Part shown: positions 5,239 through 5,522 of the stretch, piece after piece
How positions within the stretch are numbered: the first letter of the stretch is position 1
How the letters are laid out: each line of letters starts with the position of its first letter
Source: Candidatus Heimdallarchaeota archaeon
GTDB taxonomy: Archaea > Asgardarchaeota > Heimdallarchaeia > Heimdallarchaeales > Kariarchaeaceae
NCBI GenBank assembly: GCA_029882335.1
Contig: JAOUKW010000288.1
Span: 1-5,522, forward strand
DNA length: 5,522 nucleotides
Reading direction: 5' to 3'
The notes under the pieces: model-generated
What the model was told of the DNA's origin: nothing
The model's database searches: none
The model's input: only the letters and a program-made list of their open reading frames with translations
Translations under genes and position numbers: made by a program

Positions 5239-5522
5239 TTAGAAATATTGATCCCAAATTGAGAAAAATAAGGTTTTTATTTCATCAAGAAGGTATTCAT
5301 ACTGAAGAATTTGAGTTTCAAATGCTTGGAGAATTATAATTAGTAATACAGAAATCCACAAATGTTTTCCATTTGAATTGATAGAATCATAGGATATTTC
5401 ACTTGAGGCAAGGATTTCTCGATATGAGCTATTAACATTTGTTCTGTTATTATACATACTATTTTCTAACCAATCTAAATTTTTTAGGTACTCTGAGAAA
5501 GTTCGTGAAACACTAGCTCTTG
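5239..5522 (-). CDS. C-terminal part of an unrecognised protein, convergent with the methyltransferase
   Basis: The frame is open from the right edge to a TAA that lies 3 bases beyond the methyltransferase stop, giving 93 residues of what is probably a longer protein. An internal ATG at 5457 would give a 72-residue protein, but it has no ribosome-binding site and the reading frame continues above it without a stop. The visible part is polar and Asn/Ser-rich at first (NNRTNVNSSYREIL), then has one hydrophobic stretch, LWISVLLIIILQAF, followed by an amphipathic helix-like end (YEYLLDEIKTLFFSIWDQYF). No known family or catalytic motif is recognised. The convergent position against a DNA methyltransferase would suit a restriction endonuclease or another defence protein, but nothing in the residues shows this. 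In AT-rich DNA a chance frame of this length is possible. Confidence 0.45.
   Translation of the reverse strand, partial: RASVSRTFSEYLKNLDWLENSMYNNRTNVNSSYREILASSEISYDSINSNGKHLWISVLLIIILQAFETQILQYEYLLDEIKTLFFSIWDQYF

Noticed and set aside
5239..5457. Reading the last minus-strand ORF as a complete 72-residue protein
   Set aside because: The frame continues without a stop to the window edge and the internal ATG has no ribosome-binding site, so it is better treated as the end of a longer, truncated ORF.

Overview
The window is AT-rich and carries genes of an oxygen-respiring prokaryote. From the left edge, on the minus strand, lies a B-type (ba3-like) heme-copper oxygen reductase operon: a 44-residue single-helix subunit IIa, subunit II with its CuA site, and the N-terminal ~242 residues of subunit I, which runs off the left edge. 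Upstream of it on the same strand is a split Ada-type alkylation-repair pair, adaA (Zn/Cys4 phosphotriester sensor plus AraC-type HTH) and adaB (O6-alkylguanine-DNA alkyltransferase), overlapping by ATGA. A 409-base AT-rich stretch without a gene separates adaA from a divergent gene on the plus strand for a 677-residue gamma-class N6-adenine DNA methyltransferase. The right edge holds the 3' end of an unrecognised minus-strand ORF that converges on the methyltransferase gene with a 3-base gap.

The sequence leans towards an archaeon. adaA has an archaeal-looking BRE/TATA motif placed so that its transcript would start at or next to the ATG (leaderless), with no Shine-Dalgarno sequence. TATA-like boxes also lie before the cox operon and the methyltransferase gene. 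The oxidase genes, in contrast, all carry clear Shine-Dalgarno sequences. An aerobic low-GC archaeon, such as a Heimdallarchaeia- or Nitrososphaeria-like lineage, would fit. A low-GC bacterium cannot be excluded from this window: Bacillus has both a split adaA-adaB and B-type oxidases.

Functionally, the oxidase would take electrons from a small soluble donor (cytochrome or cupredoxin) at CuA and reduce O2. AdaA would sense methyl phosphotriesters and switch on its own operon, so that AdaB can repair O6-methylguanine. The methyltransferase gene is poorer in G+C than the oxidase genes and may belong to a restriction-modification or other defence locus that continues to the right. No complete partner gene is visible, so this remains inference.
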